A stretch of DNA of 64,000 bases from an uncultured Paracoccaceae bacterium (GTDB lineage: Bacteria > Pseudomonadota > Alphaproteobacteria > Rhodobacterales > Rhodobacteraceae): contig CANLVD010000008.1 in NCBI GenBank assembly GCA_947494445.1, positions 91,538 to 155,537 of the forward strand. The letters run 5' to 3'. Positions within the stretch are counted from its first letter, which is position 1, and each line of letters begins with the position of its first letter. This document shows, piece after piece, positions 27,427-35,579 of the stretch. The translations under genes and the position numbers were made by a program. Below the pieces are notes generated by a model. That model worked only from the letters and a program-made list of their open reading frames with translations, did no database searches and was not told the DNA's origin.

Positions 27427-28901
27427 TGTCTCAATTGCCCTACGCATTTGCCAATGCCAACAAGGTTCTCCTGAGCCAAGAGGCCTCGGTCTGCATTGCG
27501 ACAGCCCAGACACCTTTCACGGCAATTGCCGAGGCCCAACGTTTCGCCTTGCATCCGGTAGAACTGAAAATTGTCTCGCTCAATGTCTTTCGGGACAGGT
27601 TGGAAGAGACCTATCGCGACACCACCAGCGCTGCCGCAGGAGCGGCAGAAATGGAATCCCGTTCCGAGAGCGGCGCAAGTCTCGCGTCGCTCGCCGACAG
27701 TGCAGCGGCTGTTGATGATTTGCTGGACCAACGCGCGGATGCACCTGTTGTCCGCCTGATCAATGCAATCCTGCTGGAGGCCATTCGCGCGCGCGCCTCA
27801 GATGTGCATATCGAGGTTGAAGAGGCGCACCTTGTCGTGCGGTTTCGCATCGACGGCCTGTTGCGCGAATCACTCAGTTCAGATCGCGCGCTCGCTCCGC
27901 AACTGATCAGTCGGATCAAGGTGATGGGTAAGCTGGATATTGCTGAAAAGCGCCTGCCGCAGGATGGTCGAGTATCCTTGCGTGTGGCTGAACATCATCT
28001 GGATGCCCGTATCTCGACCATTCCCACCCAGCATGGGGAACGGGTGGTGATGCGTCTGCTCGATCGCGGGCAAACTCGCACGGGCGTGGCCCACCTGGGC
28101 ATGAATGCTGATATGCAATCTACCTTCGAGCGTTTGCTGGAGCGGCCTGACGGGCTGATTCTTGTGACCGGCCCCACGGGCTCCGGGAAGACGACAACGC
28201 TGTATGCTGGGCTCGACTACCTCAATGATCGTGAGCGCAACATCATGACGATCGAGGATCCGATTGAATACGCGCTTCCCGGGATCGCCCAGATGCAGGT
28301 CAATCCCGCCACCAACCTGAGTTTTGCGCGTGGACTGAGGGCGATCCTCAGGCAGGATCCGAACGTCATCATGGTGGGTGAGATCCGGGACAGCGAGACT
28401 GCGCGGATTGCAGTGGAAAGTGCCATGACCGGTCATCTTGTCCTGTCCACGCTGCACACAAACTCGGCGGTTGGTGCAATAGCGCGTTTGTTGGATCTTG
28501 GGGTCGAAAGGTTTCTGCTGGCACCCATGCTGCGCGGATTGCTGGCTCAACGGTTGGTCCGCCAGGTGTGCCCGTCATGCGCTACACCTCATGGACTTAC
28601 CGAAGGTGAAGCCGCTTTATTACCTGACCATCTTGAGGCTGACATGACCAGTCTGAAGGGCATAGGGTGCACCCATTGTGACCGAACCGGCTACCATGGC
28701 CGCATCGCTCTTTACGACCAGTTGGAAATAACACCGCAACTGGCCGAGGCGATTTCTGATGGTGCCTCCGAGCACACCCTGACAACCCTTGCCCGCAACA
28801 ATGGCTCAAGTCTGCAAAGGGATGGCGCAAAGAAAATCATACAGGGCCTGACCACCCCTCAGGAGGTTGCCCGTGTTATTCTTGAAATCGGTGGATCATG
28901 A
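27423..28901 (+). CDS. gspE: Type II secretion ATPase GspE
   Basis: A 492-residue secretion ATPase. An N-terminal domain (1-110) precedes the N2E domain ('NAILLEAIRARASDVHIEVE'). Walker A 'VTGPTGSGKTTTLYAGLDYL' lies at about residue 249, the Asp box is 'MTIEDPIEYALPG', Walker B is 'NVIMVGEIRDSETA' near 313, and the His box is in 'GHLVLSTLHTNSAVGAIARL'. A zinc-binding pair CPSC (about 382) and CTHC (about 416) completes the family. It powers pseudopilus assembly at the inner membrane. ATGA overlaps join it to gspM and gspF. Confidence 0.96.
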   Translation: MMSQLPYAFANANKVLLSQEASVCIATAQTPFTAIAEAQRFALHPVELKIVSLNVFRDRLEETYRDTTSAAAGAAEMESRSESGASLASLADSAAAVDDLLDQRADAPVVRLINAILLEAIRARASDVHIEVEEAHLVVRFRIDGLLRESLSSDRALAPQLISRIKVMGKLDIAEKRLPQDGRVSLRVAEHHLDARISTIPTQHGERVVMRLLDRGQTRTGVAHLGMNADMQSTFERLLERPDGLILVTGPTGSGKTTTLYAGLDYLNDRERNIMTIEDPIEYALPGIAQMQVNPATNLSFARGLRAILRQDPNVIMVGEIRDSETARIAVESAMTGHLVLSTLHTNSAVGAIARLLDLGVERFLLAPMLRGLLAQRLVRQVCPSCATPHGLTEGEAALLPDHLEADMTSLKGIGCTHCDRTGYHGRIALYDQLEITPQLAEAISDGASEHTLTTLARNNGSSLQRDGAKKIIQGLTTPQEVARVILEIGGS

Positions 28902-30103
28902 GCCGGTTTCGCTACAAAGCGGCGAGTGCTTCGGGCAGTGTCCAGTCCGGGACCATTGACGCAATCGACCCGATTGCAGCACGGGCAAAACTGCGCGACG
29001 ACGGAATGTTGCCTCTGTCAGTCAAGGCGGTGGGGGCAGTTTCATTTGAGGGATTAACGCAACAGATCGGGCGCAGATCATCTCGCGCCAATGTGGCGGA
29101 AGTGGCTACCTTTACCCGTCAGATGGCAACTCTGATCACAAGTGGTGTGCAGATCGAAGAGGCGCTGGCAGCCATTGCCCGGGAAAGTCGCGGTGCCTTG
29201 GCCGAAATGAGCCGGAGCCTGCGCAAGACGATCCTTGACGGTGGTACCTTTCGTGCGGCCCTGCAGGACTACCCTGATAGCTTTGACCGGTTTTTCCTGA
29301 CGTCTGTTTCGGCCGGTGAACAGGCAGGTCGGTTGGGCTCGGTGTTGGAACATCTGGCAGTACACATCGAAAACCGTCAGCGCAATCGTCAAAGCGTGAC
29401 TCTCGCGCTGATCTATCCGGTCATTCTGATCCTCGTGTCCGTCGCAGTGGTCGTTGCCCTCCTGGTTTTTGTGTTACCTGATATCGTTAAAGTCTTTGCC
29501 GCGCGCGGGGCTGAATTGCCGGGATTGACCCGGGTCATGATCGCTGTGAGTGATCTGTTGACGACACAAGCCCTGCCGATCCTGTTGATGATAGGCATCA
29601 GCGTGGCTGGCCTGACGTTTTTCGCGCGCAAGCCTGCATTTGGACAACGTCGGGATCTGTTCTTGTGGCGCAGCGGTCTTGCCCGGCAGGTGACCATCGT
29701 TCAGTTCACCGGCACCTTGGCAACCCTGATCCAAAGCGGGGTGGCCTTGTCGGATGCCTTGAGTGCGGCCATCGCCACTGTCCAGAACCGTGCTGCACGA
29801 GACATTCTTTCGCAAGTCGCCCGGGATGTTCACGATGGTGCATCGCTGTCGCTTTCCCTTGGTCGGCACAAGGGGTTTCCCCCAATGATGATCACCATGA
29901 TTGCCAGCGGCGAGGCGAGCGGACGTTTGCCTGCCATGCTGGGGCGGTTTGCAGAAGACCAGCAACAAAGCCTTCAGGCGCGGGTCAAAACCCTCGTAGG
30001 CCTGGTTGAGCCATTGGTTCTCTTGGTCATGGGTGGTGTGATCATGCTGCTGGTGCTGGCAATCCTGATGCCGATTGTAAACCTCAACTCATTGATAAGG
30101 TAG
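28898..30103 (+). CDS. gspF: Type II secretion inner-membrane platform protein GspF
   Basis: A 401-residue protein with the duplicated T2SSF domain: the first around 'EVATFTRQMATLITSGVQIE', the second around 'VQFTGTLATLIQSGVALSDA'. Three membrane segments lie near residues 165-190, 215-240 and 370-395, the standard GspF topology. It is the polytopic core of the assembly platform. Its start overlaps gspE, and 37 bases separate it from the lipoprotein gene. Confidence 0.95.
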   Translation: MSRFRYKAASASGSVQSGTIDAIDPIAARAKLRDDGMLPLSVKAVGAVSFEGLTQQIGRRSSRANVAEVATFTRQMATLITSGVQIEEALAAIARESRGALAEMSRSLRKTILDGGTFRAALQDYPDSFDRFFLTSVSAGEQAGRLGSVLEHLAVHIENRQRNRQSVTLALIYPVILILVSVAVVVALLVFVLPDIVKVFAARGAELPGLTRVMIAVSDLLTTQALPILLMIGISVAGLTFFARKPAFGQRRDLFLWRSGLARQVTIVQFTGTLATLIQSGVALSDALSAAIATVQNRAARDILSQVARDVHDGASLSLSLGRHKGFPPMMITMIASGEASGRLPAMLGRFAEDQQQSLQARVKTLVGLVEPLVLLVMGGVIMLLVLAILMPIVNLNSLIR

Positions 30104-30140
30104 TCAATTTTGCAAAACACACATGGTATGGAGGATCACC

Positions 30141-31184
30141 ATGACAAAGAGCCATTCGCCCAACCGACGCAGGGTTGTTGCAGGCCTGTTGAGCACGCCA
30201 TTTCTAGCAGGTTGTGCAGGTCAGAACATGCCATCGGGTGCAGTTGCCTCACGCAGAAGCAGCAAATCCGTGGCCTTGCTTCTGCCGCTGTCCGGACTGC
30301 GTGCGGCTCTTGGACAGCAGATGGCCAAAACGGTCTGGTTGACCGAGGATCTGTTGGGCAAAGGCGGTAAAACCGAGATAGTGGATGCAGGCGAGAGCCC
30401 GGCCAGCGCAGCTGCGGCTGCACGCAAGGCCTTGTCAGGCGGGGCTGATGTGCTTGTTGGCCCCTTGTTTCGCAATCAGACCCCGGCTGTTGTGGCCGAG
30501 GCAAATGGCGTGCCGGTCCTGACCATGTCGAACGACACTAGATTGGCTGATCAGGGGGCCTGGGTCTTTGGCGTGACCCCAGCCCAATCGGTCGAGACTG
30601 TCATCCGATATGCCAGCGATACGAACGCAAACCGGATCACGATGTTGGAAAGCAAAAGTCCGCTTGGCGCGCGTGCGCAGGCGGCACTGGCGTCGCGCGC
30701 GCGCTCCTCCGGCATCACGGCCTTGCCGGTTGTTTCTGGTGACACGCCTGCCGGGATGATGCCGGATGCGCTATTGGCGGCTGGCGGTGCGTCCATGCCT
30801 GACATGATCTATATTCCAACGTCTGGGCCGGCTGAAATCAATCAGGCCGTGGCGGCTGTTAAAGCAGGCGTGACCACCATCGGGTCCCTGCAATGGGCAG
30901 GACTGCCTGGTGACCAGTTGATGCGCCTGAACAAAGCCTGTTTCACAGGCCCTGACCCGGATCGGTTCAACCGTCTGTCTGCTCAGGTCCAGCAACATCT
31001 GGAGGAAGATATGGGTGTCATCGCTGCCCTTGCCGTTGATGCCGTTGCTGCCGCTCAATCTCTGGGCACCAACACTCCCGTTGACGGGTTGCTGGGCCGC
31101 ACGCGGTTTCGCGCTGACCGAACCTGCGCGCGTGACCTTGCCGTTCTGCGGATCGACGGGACAAGCGTTCAGCGGGTTGCATGA
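30141..31184 (+). CDS. LpoA/YraM-like lipoprotein with periplasmic-binding fold, within the T2SS operon
   Basis: A 347-residue protein. The N-terminus 'MTKSHSPNRRRVVAGLLSTP' continues into the lipobox 'FLAGCAG', so it is a predicted lipoprotein, possibly Tat-like because of RRR. The mature part has a leucine-binding-protein-like fold ('VALLLPLSGLRAALGQQMAK', 'GADVLVGPLFRNQTPAVVAE', 'VPVLTMSNDTRLA', 'WVFGVTPAQSVETVIRYA'), as in penicillin-binding-protein activators. GGAGG precedes ATG 30141. The stop overlaps the gspJ start, so it is cotranslated with minor pseudopilins. Known T2SS cores have no such subunit. A role in opening peptidoglycan for the secretin, or in sensing, is inference. Confidence 0.85.
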   Translation: MTKSHSPNRRRVVAGLLSTPFLAGCAGQNMPSGAVASRRSSKSVALLLPLSGLRAALGQQMAKTVWLTEDLLGKGGKTEIVDAGESPASAAAAARKALSGGADVLVGPLFRNQTPAVVAEANGVPVLTMSNDTRLADQGAWVFGVTPAQSVETVIRYASDTNANRITMLESKSPLGARAQAALASRARSSGITALPVVSGDTPAGMMPDALLAAGGASMPDMIYIPTSGPAEINQAVAAVKAGVTTIGSLQWAGLPGDQLMRLNKACFTGPDPDRFNRLSAQVQQHLEEDMGVIAALAVDAVAAAQSLGTNTPVDGLLGRTRFRADRTCARDLAVLRIDGTSVQRVA

Positions 31185-31627
31185 GACGGCAGCGTTCAGT
31201 TGAGGCGGGTGTCACACTGATCGAAATGCTGGCCGCCCTTGCCGTCTCGGCCATGATCGGTCTTACGAGTTTCACGCTGCTTGAAAGCATCCTGCGCACG
31301 GAGGAAGGCGTTAAGGGTCGCATCGATGCTTTGTTTGCCAAGGATCGAAGTTTTCAGGTCTTCGCGCTTGATATGCGCACAGCTCTGGACACTGAGCTCA
31401 CCGAGAACGGCGCATTGCGTCTCCGATATGTCTCGCATGACATCCTGTGGCGCGCATCTGATGAGGGTCTTGTGCGCTCCATTCAACGTGCGGGTGTCCC
31501 CCCCCTGAACCAAAAACTCCTGACTGAGGCTGCAAGCCTGCATATGCCATCATCAGATGGTGCCCGCGTTGTGCTGACCCTGACAAATCAGGACATCTGG
31601 CGCCAGTTTGCGCTGAGCTCCCGATGA
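31181..31627 (+). CDS. gspJ: Type II secretion minor pseudopilin GspJ
   Basis: A 148-residue pseudopilin with the leader 'MRRQRSVEAG|VTLIEMLAAL' (Gly-1, Glu+5), then a helix and a head with 'KGRIDALFAKDRSFQVFALD'. The 'F..D.RTALD' pattern after the helix and the position before gspK favour GspJ. It is shorter than many GspJ proteins (around 190-200), so a reduced head domain is likely. ATGA overlaps on both sides. Confidence 0.82.
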   Translation: MRRQRSVEAGVTLIEMLAALAVSAMIGLTSFTLLESILRTEEGVKGRIDALFAKDRSFQVFALDMRTALDTELTENGALRLRYVSHDILWRASDEGLVRSIQRAGVPPLNQKLLTEAASLHMPSSDGARVVLTLTNQDIWRQFALSSR

Positions 31628-32436
31628 CAAGAACATCTGACGCAGGGGTCAGTCTTTTGAATGTGCTGGTCGTGGTCGCTGTGGGGGCCGGGTTGGTGCA
31701 GGTCATGCTGTCCGGGCAGGAAACTGCGCTTGATCAGTTGGAGCGCAGCACTGCGCTGGCACAGGCCGACAGTCTGGCACACAGCGGCGTGGCGTCGGTA
31801 GCAGCAGCGTTGCGCCGGGACATGATCGACGCGCCAGACACGGATCACATGTCAGAAAACTGGGCGCAATCTGTCCAGCAAAGAGTGGAGCTGGATTTTG
31901 GCAGCTTCGAGGTTTCGGTTACAGATGCGCAAGGCCAGTTCAATCTAAACCTCCTGCAAGATGGAGCCTTCATCGAACAGCGCCTGTTCGCGTCACTTCT
32001 GGCCGCGCTTGACTTACCCGAAGCACTTTCCCGCCAAATTTCCCGATCCATTTCACAATCTGGCCCGTTGAACTCCAAGTTTGAACTGGTCGGTCGAGGC
32101 ATCGCGGAGGCGGATATGGTGCGGTTGGCACCGCATGTCACGGCTTATGACAGGCTGTCCGCGATCAACATGAACTCTGCCACGGAGCCTGTTCTGGCAG
32201 CCCTGTTGAGCAATGCGGCCGCTGCACGAAGCCTTTATGCTCGCAGGCAGGCAAAAGGGTATCTGGAACGCTCCGATCTGGTCGCGTTGGGGCTGACGCT
32301 GCCACCACTCAGCGGTTTCACATCCGATGTCTTTGACGTCACTGCACGTTCAACCGTGGGCGTAGCCTCAAGCACATTGCACCGCCGCGTGATCCGCGAC
32401 CGTGAGGCTAACAAGGTCACAACCACCACCCCCTGA
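31624..32436 (+). CDS. gspK: Type II secretion minor pseudopilin GspK
   Basis: A 270-residue pseudopilin-like protein, 'MTRTSDAG|VSLLNVLVVVA', with Asn instead of Glu at +5, as expected for the tip subunit GspK, whose +5 residue is not conserved. The large head includes 'DAQGQFNLNLLQDGAFIEQR' (the GspK 'D..G..NLN' motif) and a helix-hairpin-helix-like part 'LSAINMNSATEPVLAALLSN'. It caps the pseudopilus with GspI and GspJ. Last gene of the rightward operon, followed by a strong hairpin. Confidence 0.9.
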   Translation: MTRTSDAGVSLLNVLVVVAVGAGLVQVMLSGQETALDQLERSTALAQADSLAHSGVASVAAALRRDMIDAPDTDHMSENWAQSVQQRVELDFGSFEVSVTDAQGQFNLNLLQDGAFIEQRLFASLLAALDLPEALSRQISRSISQSGPLNSKFELVGRGIAEADMVRLAPHVTAYDRLSAINMNSATEPVLAALLSNAAAARSLYARRQAKGYLERSDLVALGLTLPPLSGFTSDVFDVTARSTVGVASSTLHRRVIRDREANKVTTTTP

Positions 32437-32444
32437 CACAGAAA

Positions 32445-32474
32445 TGCCACCGCCGAACAGACCCAGCGGTGGCA
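32445..32474. terminator. Hairpin between gspK and the convergent lipoprotein gene
   Basis: TGCCACCGC and GCGGTGGCA form a perfect 9-bp stem around a 12-base loop, starting 9 bases after the gspK stop and ending 25 bases before the end of the opposing gene. There is no long T run on either side, so Rho-independent action is likely but weak. Confidence 0.6.
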
Positions 32475-32498
32475 CCGATTTGAACCCGATTTGGAGGA

Positions 32499-32708
32499 TT
32501 AGAGTTCAAACGGCTCCTTTTTCAGGCGCAGTTTCAGGTTGGCGTTGGTGATGTCCAAGGGAGTGTCATTCGGCCCCTGAGCAAACGCCTTTTGAAAAAC
32601 CGAGCCAAGGGACTGGATGCCTTTGCCCGCCCCGCCGCCATTGCCACAGGCCGCTAGGATGGCAAGGGCCGCGACAAATGCTGAAAGCTTCATGGTTCTG
32701 CTTTGCAT
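32499..32708 (-). CDS. Small lipoprotein of unknown function
   Basis: A 69-residue protein with a lipoprotein signal: 'MQSRTMKLSAFVAALAILAA' followed directly by Cys-Gly-Asn-Gly-Gly. The mature part is only about 48 residues, ending 'NLKLRLKKEPFEL'. AGGAG lies seven bases before ATG 32708. It follows the DUF4331 gene by 25 bases on the same strand, so the two are probably cotranscribed. No family recognised. A short outer-membrane-anchored partner of the DUF4331 protein, or a pilotin-like helper for the adjacent secretin, are possibilities without direct support. Confidence 0.7.
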   Translation of the reverse strand: MQSRTMKLSAFVAALAILAACGNGGGAGKGIQSLGSVFQKAFAQGPNDTPLDITNANLKLRLKKEPFEL

Positions 32709-32733
32709 GATGTTCTCCTATCCGATGCCCGGT

Positions 32734-34359
32734 TCAGTTCGACACAGCTGTGCCATTGGGCGAACCGGGAACGGGGGAATTGAGGTAGGGGAAGGCATCT
32801 TGCAATTCCGAGGCCGAAATTGGTGCGCCGTCTGTCAGGGCAAGCGCGCCAATCGGTGCATCCTCTGGTGCACAAAACCCAAGATTGATCAGATCAGACT
32901 CAGTGTTTTCAACCGCGCCATCGACGCCCAGTTCGAACCCCAGGGGGACCGGGTGGCACAGCGCTCCCATTGCAACCCGCAGGATGATATCAATCACGTC
33001 ATCGCCAGGACGACGGCCGTTTGGAAAGCCTGCAAGATCCTCGGCCACGACACCAAAGCTTTTCTGTGCATCACGTGCGGTGGCAGGAACAGCTGTGTTC
33101 AGACGCAGCATCTCAGAGCCCACAACATTCTGTGGTTGGTTCAGGCCCGGAAGACCAGTCAGGAAGGCTGCGACCAGATCAGTACGCGGCAAGTTGGTGG
33201 GTGCGACAGCGTTCTCAAGACCCAATGGCGGGCCAAAGAGCAGCTCAACCAGACGCGGGAAGGTCGGGTTGGTCACATACGTGGCAAACGAGCCGTCATC
33301 GATGGGCTCGGAGCCATTGAACCGATCCTTGTCAGGCAGGCCGATGACAACCTCGTTGACCAGAGGGATCGAGATACGCGACTGCTGAACCAGAGCGCCC
33401 CCTGTGCGAGATGTGTCTTCATAGGCTGGCGATGGGTTCTCCAGTTCAGCCTGTGGCAGGCTGGATGTGGTCCATGCCCCAATCACCGGCTCACCCTCGG
33501 ATGTGACGCAGTCAATGGGCAATTCCATTGCGATGGTCGTCACGTTGATCTTGCCAAACAGATCGTCATTGTCGCGGCTTTGCGTGATGCCATTGTCAAA
33601 ACCGCCGCCGTCACCTGCACCGGGTTCACTGTCGCCCTCGATGGGCACGAAGTTGATCAGGTCGAACACCTCACCAAGGTTCAGGGCAAAGGCCTCCGCC
33701 CGTTGGCCAACGAATACACGGCCCGGCAGATCACACCCGGCCATGTCGAAGTCATAGACGTATTGATCGGCATATGCGTCGTAATCAGGCAACGTCTTAA
33801 GGCCGACGTGATCCAGTGGCTTGGTGAACGTAGTGATGTTCGATCCAGCCTGTTTGATCGCACTGCGCTTGCCGCTCCGGCGATCCCCTTCGATCATGGT
33901 CACCGAATAGGTCTCAATCTCGTTGAGCAAGGATTGATCATTGGCCAGAATGGGGCCTGCATATTTCAATGGGATCGCGACGCTTTCACCGCCGATGTCC
34001 AGACCGATGCCCGCTCCATTGTTGGCCAGGGCATTCTCGAAATCGAACTGGAATGTCAGGTCTTCGATCGCATCGCCATCATTGTCGATGTGCAGCTCAT
34101 AGATGCCGTCTGCATCCATCGTGTAGTAGTTCGGGCCACCATAATTGACCTGAAGCGGCTGGTAGTTGGCCAGCAGCGTGACATAGCCTTCACGGCCCGT
34201 CTCGTAGCTGCGGAAGAGATACATATCGGTGCCGTCAACCTTGGGGTGTTCGGTGATGGCCGGCGCTTCACGGTGCGATGATGCCGTCAGGGGGGCCACA
34301 GAGCCCACCATGGCAGCAACGATGGCCGTGCTCATTGCCAGTGCGGATTTTGTCGTCAT
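32734..34359 (-). CDS. Exported DUF4331 protein
   Basis: A 541-residue protein with a signal peptide ('STAIVAAMVGSVAPLTASSH') and, right after cleavage, the family hallmark 'SSHREAPAITEHPKVDGTDM'. A second diagnostic stretch is 'YDFDMAGCDLPGRVFVGQRA'; 'LVNEVVIGLPDKDRFNGSEP' lies in the second half. DUF4331 proteins are secreted or surface proteins of unknown activity, often encoded with ECF sigma factors. Acidic repeats such as 'DNDGDAIEDLTF' could bind calcium. Its site between the T2SS and a prepilin peptidase makes it a candidate T2SS substrate (inference). Confidence 0.85.
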   Translation of the reverse strand: MTTKSALAMSTAIVAAMVGSVAPLTASSHREAPAITEHPKVDGTDMYLFRSYETGREGYVTLLANYQPLQVNYGGPNYYTMDADGIYELHIDNDGDAIEDLTFQFDFENALANNGAGIGLDIGGESVAIPLKYAGPILANDQSLLNEIETYSVTMIEGDRRSGKRSAIKQAGSNITTFTKPLDHVGLKTLPDYDAYADQYVYDFDMAGCDLPGRVFVGQRAEAFALNLGEVFDLINFVPIEGDSEPGAGDGGGFDNGITQSRDNDDLFGKINVTTIAMELPIDCVTSEGEPVIGAWTTSSLPQAELENPSPAYEDTSRTGGALVQQSRISIPLVNEVVIGLPDKDRFNGSEPIDDGSFATYVTNPTFPRLVELLFGPPLGLENAVAPTNLPRTDLVAAFLTGLPGLNQPQNVVGSEMLRLNTAVPATARDAQKSFGVVAEDLAGFPNGRRPGDDVIDIILRVAMGALCHPVPLGFELGVDGAVENTESDLINLGFCAPEDAPIGALALTDGAPISASELQDAFPYLNSPVPGSPNGTAVSN

Positions 34360-34525
34360 GTCATGTCCTTTTCAGATCGTGTTTACGCACACCTTCCCCG
34401 GTGACAAAAAGCGATGCTTCCTGCCTTGAGTGGCATACGACAGCGGGTTTCAGCCCTGTTGCGGCGAACCGCTCGCAGGAATTTTCAGGTGCTGTAGTCA
34501 GTAAAACGGAGGGGCATCTGAAAAA

Positions 34526-34542
34526 GTTTCACCGTCTGAAAC
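34526..34542. promoter_or_regulatory. Palindrome GTTTCA-N5-TGAAAC between divergent DUF4331 and prepilin peptidase genes
   Basis: A perfect 6-bp inverted repeat (GTTTCA CCGTC TGAAAC). Each arm reads TGAAAC toward one of the two flanking genes, so it could be two back-to-back -35 elements for an ECF sigma factor or a repressor site. TGAAAC also occurs at 34447-34452 (minus) and just before the second sigma gene at 36199-36204 (minus). Assignment to a particular sigma factor is a guess. Confidence 0.35.
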
Positions 34543-34601
34543 AATACCGGGAGTGCCTGCGTATCTTATTGTGAAGAAGGAATAATTCCGGAGCTTATGC
34601 G

Positions 34602-35057
34602 ATGCCTGACCCAACACCGGACACCATTCGCCTGTTGGCAACGGGGCTTCTTTTGATCGGTTTGCTGACCATTACAGTGATCGATCTGCGCAGTTTCAGA
34701 ATCCCGGATTGGGCCAGCCTGCCACTTATTGGCGCGGGCCTGTGTCTGAGTTTTCTCTTGCCGGAAGCAATCCCGTCCCAAGCGGCGCTGGGCGCGGTCC
34801 TTGGCTTTGGCAGTTTTGCCCTGATTGGTTCGATCTATTTCGAGCGGACAGGTGCGGACGGTCTGGGTCTTGGGGATGCCAAATTGCTGGCTGGGGCAGG
34901 GGCCTGGCTAGGGGCCGCGACCCTGCCAGCGTTGGTCGCCATCGCCTCTGTCTCGGCTCTGGCCTATGCACTGCTCACCAGATCCAGTCGCATCGCATTT
35001 GGCCCCTGGCTCGCAGGGGCCTTCTGGATCTTGTGGTTACGGCAGAGTTTCTTCTGA
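34602..35057 (+). CDS. Prepilin peptidase, short A24 form without methyltransferase domain (GspO-like)
   Basis: A 151-residue integral membrane aspartic protease. The two catalytic Asp are in 'TVIDLRSFRIPDWASLPL' (N-terminal) and 'ADGLGLGDAKLLAGAGAWLG' (the GxGD motif). Four or five hydrophobic helices are visible. The N-methyltransferase domain and CxxC zinc pairs of full-length PilD/GspO are absent, as in CpaA/TadV-like or archaeal-type peptidases. Proximity to the five pseudopilin genes makes it the likely processing enzyme for them. It is divergent from the DUF4331 gene. Confidence 0.9.
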   Translation: MPDPTPDTIRLLATGLLLIGLLTITVIDLRSFRIPDWASLPLIGAGLCLSFLLPEAIPSQAALGAVLGFGSFALIGSIYFERTGADGLGLGDAKLLAGAGAWLGAATLPALVAIASVSALAYALLTRSSRIAFGPWLAGAFWILWLRQSFF

Positions 35058-35066
35058 TCTCTTTAG

Positions 35067-35579
35067 TTAGGCGCTGACCAGAACCAGACACCCGGTCGGC
35101 ATCTCGATCAAGGCATGTTCAGAGCCGGGCAATGAGATCTGAGCATCGCCAGCGGTGAACTGTTTTCCATCAATCCAGAACTCTCCCTCGATAATGAACA
35201 GATGCTCTGCGCGGTCATGCAGATGTGGTTTGACCGATGCACCGGGTAGGCAGCGCAAGAGATACATCGATCGGCCAGTCTCGGGGTTCTCGGCCAGGAT
35301 CTTCTTCCAGATCTTGTCCGAGCGCTGCTCCCACACACCGTCATCGGCATGAACGGTCTGGGTGGGCGCTGTGTCCAGCGCATCAATGTCAGCCTCGATT
35401 GCAGCAAACAGATCCCTTGGCGGATCGGCTTCAGGCAGGGCCTGAAGAAGCGGTACAAGAACATCATGCAGACCCTTTGCGGCCGCAGCCATATCAGGGC
35501 GCGTTCCCCGCATTTCATCGCGGTCCTGTAGCCCGCCCAGCATTGCCTCAAGCTGCTCTATAGTCGTCGAAGTCTTCAT
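35067..35579 (-). CDS. Cupin-domain anti-sigma factor, ChrR-like
   Basis: A 170-residue protein. The C-terminal cupin has metal-ligand motifs 'VKPHLHDRAEHLFIIEGEFW' (HxH, E) and 'LPGSEHALIE' (second His). The N-terminal helical part ('LEQLEAMLGG'-like opening, 'PPRDLFAAIEADIDAL') is an anti-sigma-like segment. In ChrR the anti-sigma domain binds zinc through an HxxxCxxC motif; no such Cys pair is present here. Its start overlaps the sigma gene (ATGA), supporting a cognate pair. ChrR-type pairs respond to singlet oxygen in Rhodobacter. Whether this one does without the zinc site is unknown. Confidence 0.82.
   Translation of the reverse strand: MKTSTTIEQLEAMLGGLQDRDEMRGTRPDMAAAAKGLHDVLVPLLQALPEADPPRDLFAAIEADIDALDTAPTQTVHADDGVWEQRSDKIWKKILAENPETGRSMYLLRCLPGASVKPHLHDRAEHLFIIEGEFWIDGKQFTAGDAQISLPGSEHALIEMPTGCLVLVSA

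Noticed and set aside
32617..34281. A 554-codon open frame on the + strand opposite the DUF4331 gene
   Set aside because: It has no family resemblance, a Cys/His/Arg-rich composition typical of antisense frames in GC-rich DNA, and lies opposite a clearly recognisable exported protein.
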